Shown here one piece after another: positions 10,647 to 19,907 of a DNA stretch of 64,000 nucleotides. The notes below the pieces were generated by a model, which did not search any database, was not told the origin of the DNA, and saw only the letters and a list, made by a program, of their open reading frames with translations. The stretch is from Gammaproteobacteria bacterium (GTDB lineage: Bacteria; Pseudomonadota; Gammaproteobacteria; Pseudomonadales; Pseudomonadaceae). The position numbers were made by a program, and so were the translations under genes. Location of the stretch: NCBI GenBank assembly GCA_018826895.1, contig JAHJYA010000033.1, positions 1 through 64,000 of the forward strand, given 5' to 3'. Position 1 is the first letter of the stretch. Each line of letters opens with the position of its first letter.

Positions 10647-11441
10647 TCAGCGAGGCTGCAGCACGCTCAGGCGCCTGATAACCGGCAAGGCGGCTAGAGG
10701 CCTGAGCAGCGGTTGCACCAGGCGTTCCATATGCTGTGCTGCCCAGCCGGCCAGCGGTGTGTAACCGCCCCAGGCCAGGCCCAGCAGGCTTAGCAGCACA
10801 CCGCCGACCAGTGCATCCGAAGCCCAGTGCGCCCCTGCGACCAGGCGTGGCATGACAAACAGCAGGGCCAGCGCCCAGACCAGTAGCAGGCGCCAGCCGC
10901 GGGCAGCACCGCTGAGGAACAGCGCCCAAAGCAGCAGCACCGAAGCATGGTCACCCGGAAAGCTGCGGCTGGCGCTGTCCTTCATATTCCAGCGGGCTTC
11001 CCATTCGGGAAACAGTTCGGTCAGGCGCGCGGCGCCCTCGACAACCAGTGAGGCGCTCGGACGTTGCCAGTCCAGCAGGCGTACCAGATCGGCAAAACCC
11101 ACGCGGATCAGTAGCATCACCAGCAAGGTGGTGACAAAGGCGAACAGTGCCAGGCGCACCTGCTCGGCGCGCAGCACCAGGCCGCCCTTGAGCATTATGG
11201 CCAGCATCACCACGCCGACGCCGAGGTCCACCGGACGCATGCTGCCAATGGCCCAGATATGAGCCCAGAGCCCGGCCTCATGCACAGGCGCGTTGAGCAG
11301 GTGGAACAGCGCCAGGTCCAGGGCGTCCCAGTAGGCGCGGGTGACGGGCCAGCGCCAGCTGACCAGCAGCAGGACTGCCATCAGGTGGCAGAGCAACAAC
11401 GGGCGCAGGCGCCAACGGCGGTCGAGGCAGTCGGGAAACAT
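10647..11441 (-). CDS. PAP2-family membrane phosphatase
   Basis: The protein has 264 residues with about six hydrophobic helices. The PAP2 active-site motifs are visible: RPSAS in the first region, SFPGDHAS (the usual SGH written as PGDH) in the second, and R-x5-H-x3-D in RLVAGAHWASDA. Members act at the outer face of the inner membrane on undecaprenyl pyrophosphate, lipid A phosphates or phosphatidylglycerol phosphate. Which of these applies cannot be told from sequence alone. The gene is convergent with hslR, 6 bases away. Confidence 0.88.
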   Translation of the reverse strand: MFPDCLDRRWRLRPLLLCHLMAVLLLVSWRWPVTRAYWDALDLALFHLLNAPVHEAGLWAHIWAIGSMRPVDLGVGVVMLAIMLKGGLVLRAEQVRLALFAFVTTLLVMLLIRVGFADLVRLLDWQRPSASLVVEGAARLTELFPEWEARWNMKDSASRSFPGDHASVLLLWALFLSGAARGWRLLLVWALALLFVMPRLVAGAHWASDALVGGVLLSLLGLAWGGYTPLAGWAAQHMERLVQPLLRPLAALPVIRRLSVLQPR

Positions 11442-11594
11442 GCTGGATATCCTCCTTGAATAGGTCGCTTCGTGCGGGGCGGGCGCGGATTCTAGAGAGC
11501 TCGCGCGTGCTGCGGACCGGCAACGGGCCTCTCGTTCAGCCGCGGTTCAGCTTGGGGCGACGGGCGGCGACGGCGTGCGTTCGGCGCATACCCC

Positions 11595-11623
11595 TTGGTT
11601 GAGGGCGCATTTGTGCCTAAAAT
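11595..11623 (+). promoter_or_regulatory. Candidate sigma-70 promoter for hslO
   Basis: TTGGTT and TAAAAT are separated by exactly 17 bases, about 100 bases before the hslO ATG. The -10 matches 5 of 6 bases and the -35 matches only TTG. A heat-shock sigma-32 promoter was not convincing by eye. Confidence 0.38.
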
Positions 11624-11725
11624 CACTCGCCTTCCCGGTCGCGACCGGTGGCGCCCCGCCTTCAAAGCCCGCCGCCGCTGCCCGCGCGATCTTCTTGATG
11701 CCGTATTCCTGCAGGCGAGTTTGCG

Positions 11726-12613
11726 ATGACCGATTTCACTCAACGCTTTCTGTTCGACGACACCGATGTGCGCGGCGAGCTGGTCAGCCTGGAGGCCAGC
11801 TATCAGCATGTGCTGGCCAAGCACGCGTACCCGCAGCCGGTGGCGCAGTTGCTCGGCGAGCTGCTGGCAGCCGCCTCGCTGCTGGTTGGCACCCTCAAGT
11901 TCGAGGGGTTGCTGATTTTGCAGGCGCGTTCCGAAGGCGCGGTGCCGCTGCTGATGGTCGAGTGTTCGAGTGAGGGTGACGTGCGCGGCATCGCGCGCTA
12001 CCACGCCGAGCAGATTGGCGCTGACGCCGGCCTGGCCGAGCTGATGCCAGAAGGCGTGTTGGCGATGACCATCGACCCGACCCAGGGCCAGCGTTACCAA
12101 GGCATTGTGGCGTTGGATGGTTTCAACCTGGCCGAGTGCTTCACCAACTACTTCGTCACCTCCGAGCAGCTGTCCACCCGGTTCTGGCTCAGCGCCGATG
12201 GTCAGCGTGCCCGCGGCCTGTTACTGCAACAGTTGCCGGCCGATCGTCTGAAAGACCCGGAAGAGCGTGAGGCCAGCTGGCAGCACGTGGCGACCCTGGC
12301 CGATACCTTGCAGACCGAAGAGTTGCTAGGGCTGGACAACGAAACCCTGCTCTATCGCCTCTACCACGAGGAGCCCCTGCGCCTGTTCGAGCCGCGCGGC
12401 CTGCAGTTTCGCTGCAGTTGCTCGCGGGAACGTTCAGCCAATGCACTGGTCAGTCTGGGGCAGGCCGATGCCGAGCTGCTGATCGAAGAAAATGCCGGCA
12501 GCATCGTCATCGACTGCCAGTTCTGCAACGAACGCTACGCCTTCGACGCGGCCGATGTGGCCCAGTTGTTCGCCGGCGGCGGCAGCCAGGCACCGTCTGG
12601 CACGCGTCACTGA
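11726..12613 (+). CDS. hslO: Hsp33 redox-regulated chaperone
   Basis: The protein has 295 residues. Hsp33 is a cytoplasmic holdase that is activated when oxidation releases zinc from its C-terminal switch. The four zinc-binding cysteines are present: a CxC in FRCSCSRE near residue 232 and a CxxC in DCQFCNERY near 266. The N-terminal core begins [20 protein letters not shown], as expected. Only a short poorly conserved tail follows the zinc domain. The gene is upstream of and collinear with pckA, separated by 219 bases that hold strong hairpins. Confidence 0.95.
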   Translation: MTDFTQRFLFDDTDVRGELVSLEASYQHVLAKHAYPQPVAQLLGELLAAASLLVGTLKFEGLLILQARSEGAVPLLMVECSSEGDVRGIARYHAEQIGADAGLAELMPEGVLAMTIDPTQGQRYQGIVALDGFNLAECFTNYFVTSEQLSTRFWLSADGQRARGLLLQQLPADRLKDPEEREASWQHVATLADTLQTEELLGLDNETLLYRLYHEEPLRLFEPRGLQFRCSCSRERSANALVSLGQADAELLIEENAGSIVIDCQFCNERYAFDAADVAQLFAGGGSQAPSGTRH

Positions 12614-12639
12614 TCGAGCGGGCGTTTAACGCACGATAA

Positions 12640-12705
12640 GGGCACCTCTAAAAACGCAGGTAGTTTTTAGCGGTGCCCGATAGGCGCAGGCTATCGGCCT
12701 ACGCC
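12640..12705 (+). repeat. Strong hairpin plus two competing hairpins upstream of pckA
   Basis: Arms GGGCACC-TC-TAAAAAC (12640-12655) and GTTTTTA-GC-GGTGCCC (12663-12678) pair over 16 positions with one mismatch around a 7-base loop. Directly after come CGATAG/CTATCG (12678-12696) and the overlapping near-palindrome GGCGCAGGC/GCCTACGCC (12684-12706), which cannot both form. No T-run follows the first hairpin, so it is not a standard terminator. It may be a dispersed intergenic repeat or a leader control element. Confidence 0.6.
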
Positions 12706-12832
12706 AGGATTGGGAGCTGCCAAGGCACGTTGCTTTCTGGCATACTCCCGCGACTTTTTTACCGCTGTAGTTGAACCTCTGGTTCCACTACACCCGTTCG
12801 GAAAACTCGGCCGCCGGCCGACGGGGACCCAC

Positions 12833-14374
12833 ATGACGCAAGCCAACACCGCCGTGTACACCGATATCAGCGCCGCTCAACTGGTCGAAGAGGCCATCCG
12901 TCGTGGCGAAGGCGAACTGGCCGCCAACGGCTCGCTGGTCGTACGCACCGGCCACCGCACTGGCCGTTCGCCGGCTGACCGCTACATCGTGCAAGAGCCG
13001 AGCACCGAGGCGAAAATCGCCTGGGGCGCGATCAACCGCCCATTCCCGGCCGACAAGTTCGATGCCCTGTGGGACCGCGTTCAGGCGTTCTCCGACGCCC
13101 AGGACAGCTTCGTTTCCTACGTCCATGTTGGCTCTGCCGAGGCGCACTACCTGCCGGTCAAGATGACCACCGCCACCGCTTGGCAGAACCTCTTTGGTCG
13201 TTGCCTGTTCATCGAGCCGGCGCAGTACAACCCGGCGGGTAAGGATGAGTGGCAAGTGCTCAACGTGGCCAATTTCGAGTGCGTGCCCGAGCGTGACGGC
13301 ACCAACTCCGACGGTTGCGTGATCCTCAATTTCGCCGCTAAAAAAGTGCTGATCGCCGGCATGCGTTACGCCGGTGAAATGAAGAAAGCCATGTTCAGCG
13401 TACAGAACTTCCTGCTGCCCGATGCCGACGTGCTGCCGATGCACTGCGCCGCCAACATCGGCGAAGAAGGCGACGTGACCCTGTTCTTCGGCCTGTCCGG
13501 CACTGGCAAGACCACCCTGTCGGCTGACGAGTCGCGCTACCTGATTGGCGACGACGAGCATGGCTGGGGCGTGGGCGTAGTGTTCAACATCGAAGGCGGT
13601 TGCTATGCCAAGTGCATCGACCTGTCGGAGAAGAACGAGCCGGTGATCTGGAAAGCCATCCAGTTCGGTGCCGTGTTGGAAAACGTCGTGCTCGACGACA
13701 ACCGCGTGCCGGATTACGCCGACGACAGCCTGACCCAGAACAGCCGTGCGGCCTACCCGCTGACCCACGTCGAGAAGCGCAGCGAGCACAACCTCGGCGG
13801 CGAGCCGAACGCGGTGATCTTCCTGACCTGCGACCTGACGGGCGTTCTGCCGCCGGTGTCGATCCTCAACGAAGAGCAGGCGGCTTATCACTTCCTCTCC
13901 GGCTACACCGCCCTGGTCGGTTCCACCGAAATGGGCAGCGGCGCCGGCATCAAGTCGACCTTCTCCACTTGCTTCGGCGCGCCGTTCTTCCCGCGTCCGG
14001 CGGGCGAGTACGCCGAGCTGCTGATCAAGCGCATCCGTGGCTTCGGCTCCAAGGTGTACCTGGTCAACACCGGCTGGACCGGCGGCGGCTACGGCGTGGG
14101 CAAGCGCTTCAACATCCCCACCACCCGTGGCGTGATCGCGGCGATCCAGAGCGGCGCACTGATCGGCACCGAGACCGAGCAACTGCCGATCATCAACCTC
14201 AGCGTGCCCAAAGCCGTACCAGGCGTTGAAACCAACCTGCTCAACCCGCGCAATACCTGGGCTGACCAGGCGGCTTACGACGAGGCCGCCAAAGGCCTGG
14301 CCAAGCTGTTCGTCGAGAACTTCAAGAAGTTCGACGTCAGCGATGCCATCCGCAATGCCGGCCCGCAGCTTTAA
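12833..14374 (+). CDS. pckA: Phosphoenolpyruvate carboxykinase (ATP)
   Basis: The protein has 513 residues. It converts oxaloacetate and ATP to phosphoenolpyruvate, ADP and CO2, the first committed step of gluconeogenesis from organic acids. The P-loop [14 protein letters not shown] lies near residue 220, and the second kinase motif reads [10 protein letters not shown]. Substrate-binding [13 protein letters not shown] lies near the N-terminus. ATG 12833 begins [12 protein letters not shown]; the longer frame upstream to 12710 is not family-like and covers the leader. A terminator follows at 14395. Together with the dct genes it suits growth on C4-dicarboxylates. Confidence 0.96.
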   Translation: MTQANTAVYTDISAAQLVEEAIRRGEGELAANGSLVVRTGHRTGRSPADRYIVQEPSTEAKIAWGAINRPFPADKFDALWDRVQAFSDAQDSFVSYVHVGSAEAHYLPVKMTTATAWQNLFGRCLFIEPAQYNPAGKDEWQVLNVANFECVPERDGTNSDGCVILNFAAKKVLIAGMRYAGEMKKAMFSVQNFLLPDADVLPMHCAANIGEEGDVTLFFGLSGTGKTTLSADESRYLIGDDEHGWGVGVVFNIEGGCYAKCIDLSEKNEPVIWKAIQFGAVLENVVLDDNRVPDYADDSLTQNSRAAYPLTHVEKRSEHNLGGEPNAVIFLTCDLTGVLPPVSILNEEQAAYHFLSGYTALVGSTEMGSGAGIKSTFSTCFGAPFFPRPAGEYAELLIKRIRGFGSKVYLVNTGWTGGGYGVGKRFNIPTTRGVIAAIQSGALIGTETEQLPIINLSVPKAVPGVETNLLNPRNTWADQAAYDEAAKGLAKLFVENFKKFDVSDAIRNAGPQL

Positions 14375-14394
14375 TAAGTAGCCGCGCGCTGGAT

Positions 14395-14419
14395 AAAACC
14401 GCCTTCGGGCGGTTTTTTT
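14395..14419 (+). terminator. Rho-independent terminator of pckA
   Basis: AAAACCGCC, a short TTC loop and GGCGG followed by seven T residues, 20 bases after the pckA stop. Confidence 0.9.
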
Positions 14420-14461
14420 ATGACTCTGTCCCAGTACCCTGTTGCACGGCGACGATGCTTT

Positions 14462-14552
14462 TGTAGGAGCCGCGCCCCGCGGCGAATGCCATGGGCAACG
14501 CCGAAATAACTGAATGGCGGTAATCGATTCGCCCCGAGGCGGGGCTCCTACG
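14462..14552. repeat. REP pair (REPIN), GC-rich type
   Basis: The 326-base gap between pckA and the CHAD gene holds no gene. After the terminator, TGTAGGAGCCGCGCCCCGCG (14462-) faces CGAGGCGGGGCTCCTACG (-14552) in inverted orientation, which is the layout of a Pseudomonas REPIN. The arms can form one long cruciform. The rest of the gap, to 14700, shows nothing else recognisable. Confidence 0.85.
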
Positions 14553-14700
14553 CGTGTTCGGTAGTTCGCCCTGGTGCTGCGTGATGGCTTGCACGGGATG
14601 CAACTCGATTTTGCGACATCGCCTCTTTATGGGCGCTGTTTATTGAGTTGCTGCCGCTGTGTAGCGGTCAAAACAGTGACCTGTTAGCTGGAGTGTGACC

Positions 14701-15585
14701 ATGGCCTTTAGCATCAACCCCGTTAAGTGTTCGAGCAAACAGCTGCGTCGGGCGGCTCGCGGGCGGCTGGACAAGGCGATAAAGGCGGTGCAAAGCGGCA
14801 GCAGCGAAGGCGTGCACGACGCCCGCAAGCGCCTGAAGGAGCTGCGTGCCTTGCTGCGGCTGGTGCGTAAGCCGCTGGGGGAGGCGCGTTTCGCGGCCCT
14901 GAACCAGCGTCTGGGCGACACCGCCAGGCAGCTTTCCAGTGCCCGTGATGCTGTGGCGATGGTGGAAAGCTTGGACGCGCTGGTGCGCCATGAGCCGGCC
15001 CGTTTTGCCGCGGCGGCCATGGCCAGCGTGCGTGAGCGTTTGCAGGCGCGGGTCAGTGCCGGGGTGGGGCAGCCGCCCGAACGCGACAGCCTGATCGCCG
15101 CGCTACAGCAGACCGCCGCCGAGGTCGCCGAATGGCGCATCAAGGGCAAGGGTTTCAGCCTGTTCGAGGAGGGGCTGCTGCGCAGCTACCGCGCAGGCCG
15201 GGCGGCCCTGCACCGGGTGCGCCGCGAGCCAGGCGATGAAGCCCTGCACGACTGGCGCAAGCGGGTGAAGGACCACGGCTACCACGCGCGGCTACTGCAC
15301 CAGGCCTGGCCGCAGCACTGCAACAGCTGGCATGCCTCGCTCAGCCTGCTGGCGGAAAAACTGGGTGACTACCAGGACCTGAGCGTGATGCAAACGCTAC
15401 TGGCCGAGCAGCCCGAGCTGTTTGGCGATGTGCTGATGCGTGCCAGTATTGCCGAGGGCATCAGCCATAGACGTGCCGTGCTGCACCGCGAGGCGCTTGA
15501 CCTGGGGCGCCGTTTGTATGCGGAAAAGCCCAGTGCCCTGGTAGCACGTTGGGCGCTTTACTGGCGTGTGGCCCGGCGAGCGTGA
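14701..15585 (+). CDS. CHAD domain protein
   Basis: The protein has 294 residues, almost entirely a CHAD (conserved histidine alpha-helical) domain in two four-helix halves. The paired signature motifs are GVHDARKRLKELRALLRLV near residue 40 and ALHDWRKRVKDHGYHARLL near 180, with the conserved His and basic residues. CHAD domains bind inorganic polyphosphate through this basic channel. There is no CYTH (triphosphatase) domain attached and no polyphosphate kinase nearby. ATG 14701 has GGAG 7 bases upstream. The precise role is unknown; polyphosphate granule association is the family-level inference. Confidence 0.88.
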   Translation: MAFSINPVKCSSKQLRRAARGRLDKAIKAVQSGSSEGVHDARKRLKELRALLRLVRKPLGEARFAALNQRLGDTARQLSSARDAVAMVESLDALVRHEPARFAAAAMASVRERLQARVSAGVGQPPERDSLIAALQQTAAEVAEWRIKGKGFSLFEEGLLRSYRAGRAALHRVRREPGDEALHDWRKRVKDHGYHARLLHQAWPQHCNSWHASLSLLAEKLGDYQDLSVMQTLLAEQPELFGDVLMRASIAEGISHRRAVLHREALDLGRRLYAEKPSALVARWALYWRVARRA

Positions 15586-15661
15586 GGGATGACAGCAGTA
15601 TCTTTTATCCTCAGGCGTTTACACTGAGGGTCTCGCTCTCATCGACCCAAAGGACTGAGCC

Positions 15662-17587
15662 ATGATCCAGCAGAGCCTCGCCGAGGTTTTCGGCTTCACC
15701 CAATTGCGCCCCGGGCAGGATGCCGTGGTCAGCGCTGTTATGGCCGGGCGGTCGGCCGCGGCGATCTTCCCCACCGGTTCGGGCAAGTCGCTGTGCTACC
15801 AGTTGCCGGCGCTGCACCTGCCGCACCTGACCCTGGTGATCTCGCCCTTGCTGGCGCTGATGCAGGACCAACTGGCGTTTCTGCACGCCCGCGGTATCAG
15901 CGCCGCCAGTATCGACTCGGCGCAAAGCCGTGAGGACGCCAGCGCGGTGATGGCCCGCGCCAAGGCCGGCGAGCTGAAGATTCTGATGATCTCGGTCGAG
16001 CGTCTGAAGAACGAACGCTTCCGCACCTTTATCGCCCAGGTGCCGATCTCCCTGCTGGTGATCGACGAGGCCCACTGCATCTCCGAGTGGGGCCATAACT
16101 TCCGCCCCGACTACCTCAAACTGCCGGACTATCAACGCCAGTTCAACATCCCCCAGGTATTGCTGCTGACCGCCACGGCGACGCCGCAGGTGGTGGCCGA
16201 TATGCAGCAAAAATTCGCCATTGCCGCCGCAGACGTGGTCACCACCGGTTTCTACCGACCCAACCTCAACCTGTTGGTGGAGCCGGTCAGCGGGCGTGAC
16301 AAGCAGCGGCGCCTGGAGCAGTGGTTGCTGGCCAAGGCCGGGCAACCGAGCATCGTCTACGTCACCCAGCAGAAGACCGCCGAGCAGGTGGCCGAGCGCC
16401 TGAGCCAGCAGGGGTTTGCCGCCAGTGCCTACCACGCTGGCATGGCCTCGGAAGCACGCGAGGTGATTCAGCGGCGCTTTATGGGTGGCCAGTTGAATTG
16501 CATCGTTGCCACCATCGCCTTCGGTATGGGCATCGACAAGAGCGACATCCGCAACGTCGTGCACTTCGACCTGCCGAAATCCATCGAGAACTACAGCCAG
16601 GAGATCGGCCGCGCCGGCCGCGATGGTCAACCCTCGGATTGCCTGGTGCTGGCCAGCCGCGACAGCCTCAACGTGCTGGAAAATTTTGTCTACGGTGATA
16701 CGCCGGAGCTGGATGGCATTCGTTGTGTGCTCGATGAGCTGCTGGCGAGCGGTCAAAGTGGCGAGTGGGAGCTGATGCTCAACCAACTTTCCGAGCAGAG
16801 CAATATCCGCCAGTTGCCGCTCAAGACCCTGCTGGTGCAGCTGGAACTGCGCGGCATCATCGCCCCACGCTACGCCTACTTTGCCGAGTACCGCTTCAAG
16901 TACTTGATCGAGCCACAGGCGCTGCTGGATAAGTTCGAGGGCGAGCGGCGGCAGTTTGTCGAGGCCATCGCCAGCACCTCGGCGCGGGCACGGACCTGGT
17001 GCACGCTGGATTTCGAGACGCTGTACAGTCAGCACCAGGCCGAACGCGGCCGGGTGATCAAGGCGTTGGACTTCTTTCAGGAACGCGGCTGGATCGAGCT
17101 GGAAAGTAAGCAGATGACCGAGGTCTATGCGCTGCTCGATGGCCGTTTCGATCCCGCCGCCCTGGCCGAGGAGCTGCACGCGCACTTTCGCGCCCATGAG
17201 GCCAGCGAGATCACCCGCATCCAGGCCCTGCTCGGCCTGTTTGAGAGTCGCGAATGCCTGAGCCGGCGTCTTGCCCTGTATTTCGGCGACAAGCAGGCGC
17301 CCGAGCGTTGTGGGCATTGTTCGGTGTGCCAGGGGCGCATTGCCAGATTGCCCGCGCCGCCGGATTTACCGCCGCTGAGCGCGCGCGACCCCGAGGCGCT
17401 GTGCGCGGCCTTGGTCGAGCGGCACATGCAGCACAACGGTCAGGCCCCGAGTCGTGAGAGCCTGACGCGCTTTCTCTGCGGTGTCGGTACACCGCTGCTG
17501 ACCAAGCTCAAGGCGCGGCAACTGGCCGGTTTCGCCGTGCTGGAAGACTACCCCTACGCCGACGTGCGCGCCTGGCTGGGCAAGTAG
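15662..17587 (+). CDS. recQ: RecQ-family ATP-dependent DNA helicase (short form)
   Basis: The protein has 641 residues. Helicase motif I is FPTGSGKSLCYQLPA, and motif II with the RecQ aromatic loop reads VIDEAHCISEWGHNFRPDY. Motif VI is QEIGRAGRDG. A zinc site follows near residues 535-560, with one Cys in RECLSRR and a CxxCxxC in ERCGHCSVCQG. A winged-helix-like segment lies before the zinc site rather than after it. The tail of about 80 residues does not look like a standard HRDC domain. This resembles the Pseudomonas short RecQ group more than E. coli RecQ. It follows the CHAD gene by 76 bases. Confidence 0.88.
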   Translation: MIQQSLAEVFGFTQLRPGQDAVVSAVMAGRSAAAIFPTGSGKSLCYQLPALHLPHLTLVISPLLALMQDQLAFLHARGISAASIDSAQSREDASAVMARAKAGELKILMISVERLKNERFRTFIAQVPISLLVIDEAHCISEWGHNFRPDYLKLPDYQRQFNIPQVLLLTATATPQVVADMQQKFAIAAADVVTTGFYRPNLNLLVEPVSGRDKQRRLEQWLLAKAGQPSIVYVTQQKTAEQVAERLSQQGFAASAYHAGMASEAREVIQRRFMGGQLNCIVATIAFGMGIDKSDIRNVVHFDLPKSIENYSQEIGRAGRDGQPSDCLVLASRDSLNVLENFVYGDTPELDGIRCVLDELLASGQSGEWELMLNQLSEQSNIRQLPLKTLLVQLELRGIIAPRYAYFAEYRFKYLIEPQALLDKFEGERRQFVEAIASTSARARTWCTLDFETLYSQHQAERGRVIKALDFFQERGWIELESKQMTEVYALLDGRFDPAALAEELHAHFRAHEASEITRIQALLGLFESRECLSRRLALYFGDKQAPERCGHCSVCQGRIARLPAPPDLPPLSARDPEALCAALVERHMQHNGQAPSRESLTRFLCGVGTPLLTKLKARQLAGFAVLEDYPYADVRAWLGK

Positions 17588-17593
17588 CGCACC

Positions 17594-18205
17594 CTACTGG
17601 CTGCGCTGTCCCTCGCCCAGCGTCCAGGCGACCAGCTCGCTGGCCAGGCGATCGCCGGCCTGGCCGAAGGCTGCCACAACCGCGTCGACCGACGGATCTG
17701 CCGTCGGCTGACGCACCTCGAAGCGCTGGCTGGCGACAATTTGCTGGCTACCGGCCTGGACCAGGCGCGCTTCCAGCACGATATGCACTGCCGGTTGGCC
17801 AGCGTGGTATTCGCTCTGGAAGGCGCGCAGGTCGCTGCTCAGGACCAGATCGGCAGCCAGCCGGGCGTCGTCGCTGCTCACCGCCGCTACCCGGCCGTCA
17901 GCCCGAATGGCGTCGACCAGCCGATCACGCAACAGGATAGGTGCGCGGTCGCTCCAGCGCGCGCCCTGGTAGGCCGCGACCTGGGCGCCGCCCGGCAGCA
18001 CGGCGATGCGCGGGCTGTCGAGCAACTGGTTGCTGTAGGGCTTGTCCACACGCAGGCTCCAGGTCACCTGGCCAGCAGCTGCCTGACTGACCGTGGGGCT
18101 TGCCGGCAGCAGGTAGTAGGTCAGCGGTTCACTCTTGGGCAGCACCGAGCAGGCTCCGAGTAGGGCGCTCAGGGTCAGCGTGGCCAGGGCGGCGATACGA
18201 CTCAT
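17594..18205 (-). CDS. PqiC/ABC-auxiliary outer-membrane lipoprotein of MCE system
   Basis: The protein has 203 residues. A lipoprotein signal peptide ends in LLGAC, with Cys near residue 19. The mature part matches the ABC_trans_aux/PqiC-type fold (LTYYLLPASP at the start, IAVLPGGAQVAAYQGARW in the middle, and a repeated ADPSVDAVVAAFGQA helix near the end). Such lipoproteins are the outer-membrane partners of MCE transporters. It is the last gene of a four-gene operon, and its ATG overlaps the MCE gene's stop by 4 bases. It is convergent with recQ, 6 bases away. Confidence 0.86.
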   Translation of the reverse strand: MSRIAALATLTLSALLGACSVLPKSEPLTYYLLPASPTVSQAAAGQVTWSLRVDKPYSNQLLDSPRIAVLPGGAQVAAYQGARWSDRAPILLRDRLVDAIRADGRVAAVSSDDARLAADLVLSSDLRAFQSEYHAGQPAVHIVLEARLVQAGSQQIVASQRFEVRQPTADPSVDAVVAAFGQAGDRLASELVAWTLGEGQRSQ

Positions 18206-19119
18206 GGTTGGAACTCCTTGATGCTGTCACTGCGCAGCAGGTAGCCCGCCGGGTCTTCTTCCAGGCGCCGGGAAAAATTGCGCAGCGAGCCCAGGGTGTC
18301 GCGCAGCTCGGTGATCGCCGGGCCGATCTCGGCGAAGCTCTGCAGGCCGCCGTCGACGGCGTCGCGGTTGTCGGCCAGCAGGCGCTCGATCTGCGTGCTG
18401 CTGCGCTCCAGTGAGGTCATCAACTGGCGCGCGCTGGCGAAGGCTTCGCGGCCTTCGCCGTCGAGCAACTGGTTGGCGTTGCGCATCACCAGACTGGCCT
18501 CGCGGCTGAGCTGGCTGATCTGCTGCAGGGCCTGGGCCAGCTCATCGCGCTGGTCGGCCACGGTGCCGGTGATTTTTTCCAGGTGATCGAGGGTCTGGCT
18601 GATGCGCCGGCTGTTCTCGCGCGAGAACATCTGGTTGGCGCGGTCGAGCAGGCGAGTGATGCTGATCATCAGGTCTTCGCCGCCGGCCATCAGCCGGGAG
18701 AACGGCGAGCGGTCGGCGATGATGATCGCTGGTTCGCCATTTTCGCTGGTCAGGTTCGGGCTCTCCGGGGTGCCACCCTCCATCTGGATGACGGCGGCGC
18801 CGGTGATATTGGTGACCGCCAGGCGCGCCCGGGTGTCCTGCTTGATCGGCGTCTGCCCGGTGATGCGGACGCGCGCGCGCACGGTGCGTGGGTCTTGCGG
18901 GTCGAGGCCGAGGGCGATCACTTCGCCGATCTTGATCCCGCTGTACTGCACTGCACTGCCTTGGGACAGGCCGCTGACGTTGTCGTTGAACACCACCTCG
19001 TAGTCGGTGAAGTTGCTGTCGCTGCCCGAGTGGCTCAACCACAGGCCGAACAGCAGCGCGGCCGCGGCTACCAGCACGGTGAACAGGCCGATCAGAACAT
19101 GGTGGGCTCGGGTTTCCAT
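18202..19119 (-). CDS. MlaD-family (MCE domain) substrate-binding protein
   Basis: The protein has 305 residues. One N-terminal transmembrane helix (VLIGLFTVLVAAAALLFGLW) anchors it in the inner membrane. An MCE domain follows at about 40-120, with GLSQGSAVQYSGIKIGEV. A long helical C-terminal stretch is likely coiled coil. MCE proteins form hexameric periplasmic rings that carry lipids between membranes. The start is ATG 19119, which shares one base with the ATPase stop (TGATG); a longer upstream frame runs inside the ATPase gene. With the ATPase, permease and lipoprotein it makes a complete MCE transporter. Confidence 0.92.
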   Translation of the reverse strand: METRAHHVLIGLFTVLVAAAALLFGLWLSHSGSDSNFTDYEVVFNDNVSGLSQGSAVQYSGIKIGEVIALGLDPQDPRTVRARVRITGQTPIKQDTRARLAVTNITGAAVIQMEGGTPESPNLTSENGEPAIIIADRSPFSRLMAGGEDLMISITRLLDRANQMFSRENSRRISQTLDHLEKITGTVADQRDELAQALQQISQLSREASLVMRNANQLLDGEGREAFASARQLMTSLERSSTQIERLLADNRDAVDGGLQSFAEIGPAITELRDTLGSLRNFSRRLEEDPAGYLLRSDSIKEFQP

Positions 19120-19907
19120 CAGTTGCTCCCTGGCGCGCCAGTGGCGGCCTGTGTGGCGGCGCGTCCGCGCGGGCCATGAAAGTATTCGCGAATCCAGGCA
19201 TCGTCGGTGTCGGCCACCACATCGAGGCGGTCGGCGACCAGCACCTGCTTGCGCGCCAGCACGGCAACGCGGTCGCACAGGCTGTAGAGGGTGTCGAGGT
19301 CGTGGGTGACCAGGAAAACGCTCAGGCCCAAGGCATCGCGCAGGGTACCGATCAGCTGGTCGAAGGCCGCCGCGCCAATCGGGTCGAGACCGGCGGTGGG
19401 CTCGTCGAGAAACAGAATGTCCGGCTCCAGCGCCAGGGCGCGCGCCAGGGCAGCCCGTTTGACCATGCCACCGGACAATTCGGTGGGGTATTTATCGCCG
19501 GCGTTGCTCGGCAGACCGACCAGGGCGACCTTGACCCGCGCCAGGCGCTCGGCAGCCTCGCGGCTGAGTTTGGCGTGTTCGATGAGCGGCAAGGCGATGT
19601 TTTCCAGCACCGTGAGTGAGGAAAATAGCGCGCCGCGCTGGTAGAGCACGCCGAAGCGTCGCTCCAGCAGCGAGCGGCGTTCGCCGGAGAGGCTCAGCAG
19701 GTCTTCGCCGAACACCGTGATGCTGCCAGCGCTGGGCTCGCGCAGGCCGACGATGCTGCGCAGCAGCACCGACTTGCCGGTGCCCGAGCCGCCGACCACG
19801 CCCAGCACCTCACCGCGATACAGGTCCAGGTTGAGGTGCTCGTGCACCACCTGGGCGCCGAAGCGATTGCCCAGGTCGCGCACTTCGATGATCGCTTCGC
19901 CGCTCAC
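19119..19907 (-). CDS. MlaF-type ABC transporter ATPase
   Basis: The protein has 262 residues. Walker A is GVVGGSGTGKSVLLRSIVGL, the ABC signature is LSGGMVKRAALARA, and Walker B is ILFLDEPTAGLDP, followed by the switch His in VTHDLDTL. The sequence QRGALFSSLTVLENIALPL after the Q-loop is characteristic of the Mla/MCE ATPase branch. It powers lipid movement with the STAS-MlaE permease, whose stop it overlaps by 4 bases. It is a second MCE system distinct from mlaFEDCB, because no mlaB or mlaC gene lies here. Confidence 0.93.
   Translation of the reverse strand: MSGEAIIEVRDLGNRFGAQVVHEHLNLDLYRGEVLGVVGGSGTGKSVLLRSIVGLREPSAGSITVFGEDLLSLSGERRSLLERRFGVLYQRGALFSSLTVLENIALPLIEHAKLSREAAERLARVKVALVGLPSNAGDKYPTELSGGMVKRAALARALALEPDILFLDEPTAGLDPIGAAAFDQLIGTLRDALGLSVFLVTHDLDTLYSLCDRVAVLARKQVLVADRLDVVADTDDAWIREYFHGPRGRAATQAATGAPGSN

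Noticed and set aside
12710..12832. N-terminal extension of PckA
   Set aside because: The extension lies in the leader and has no similarity in character to PckA N-termini; ATG 12833 gives the normal length.
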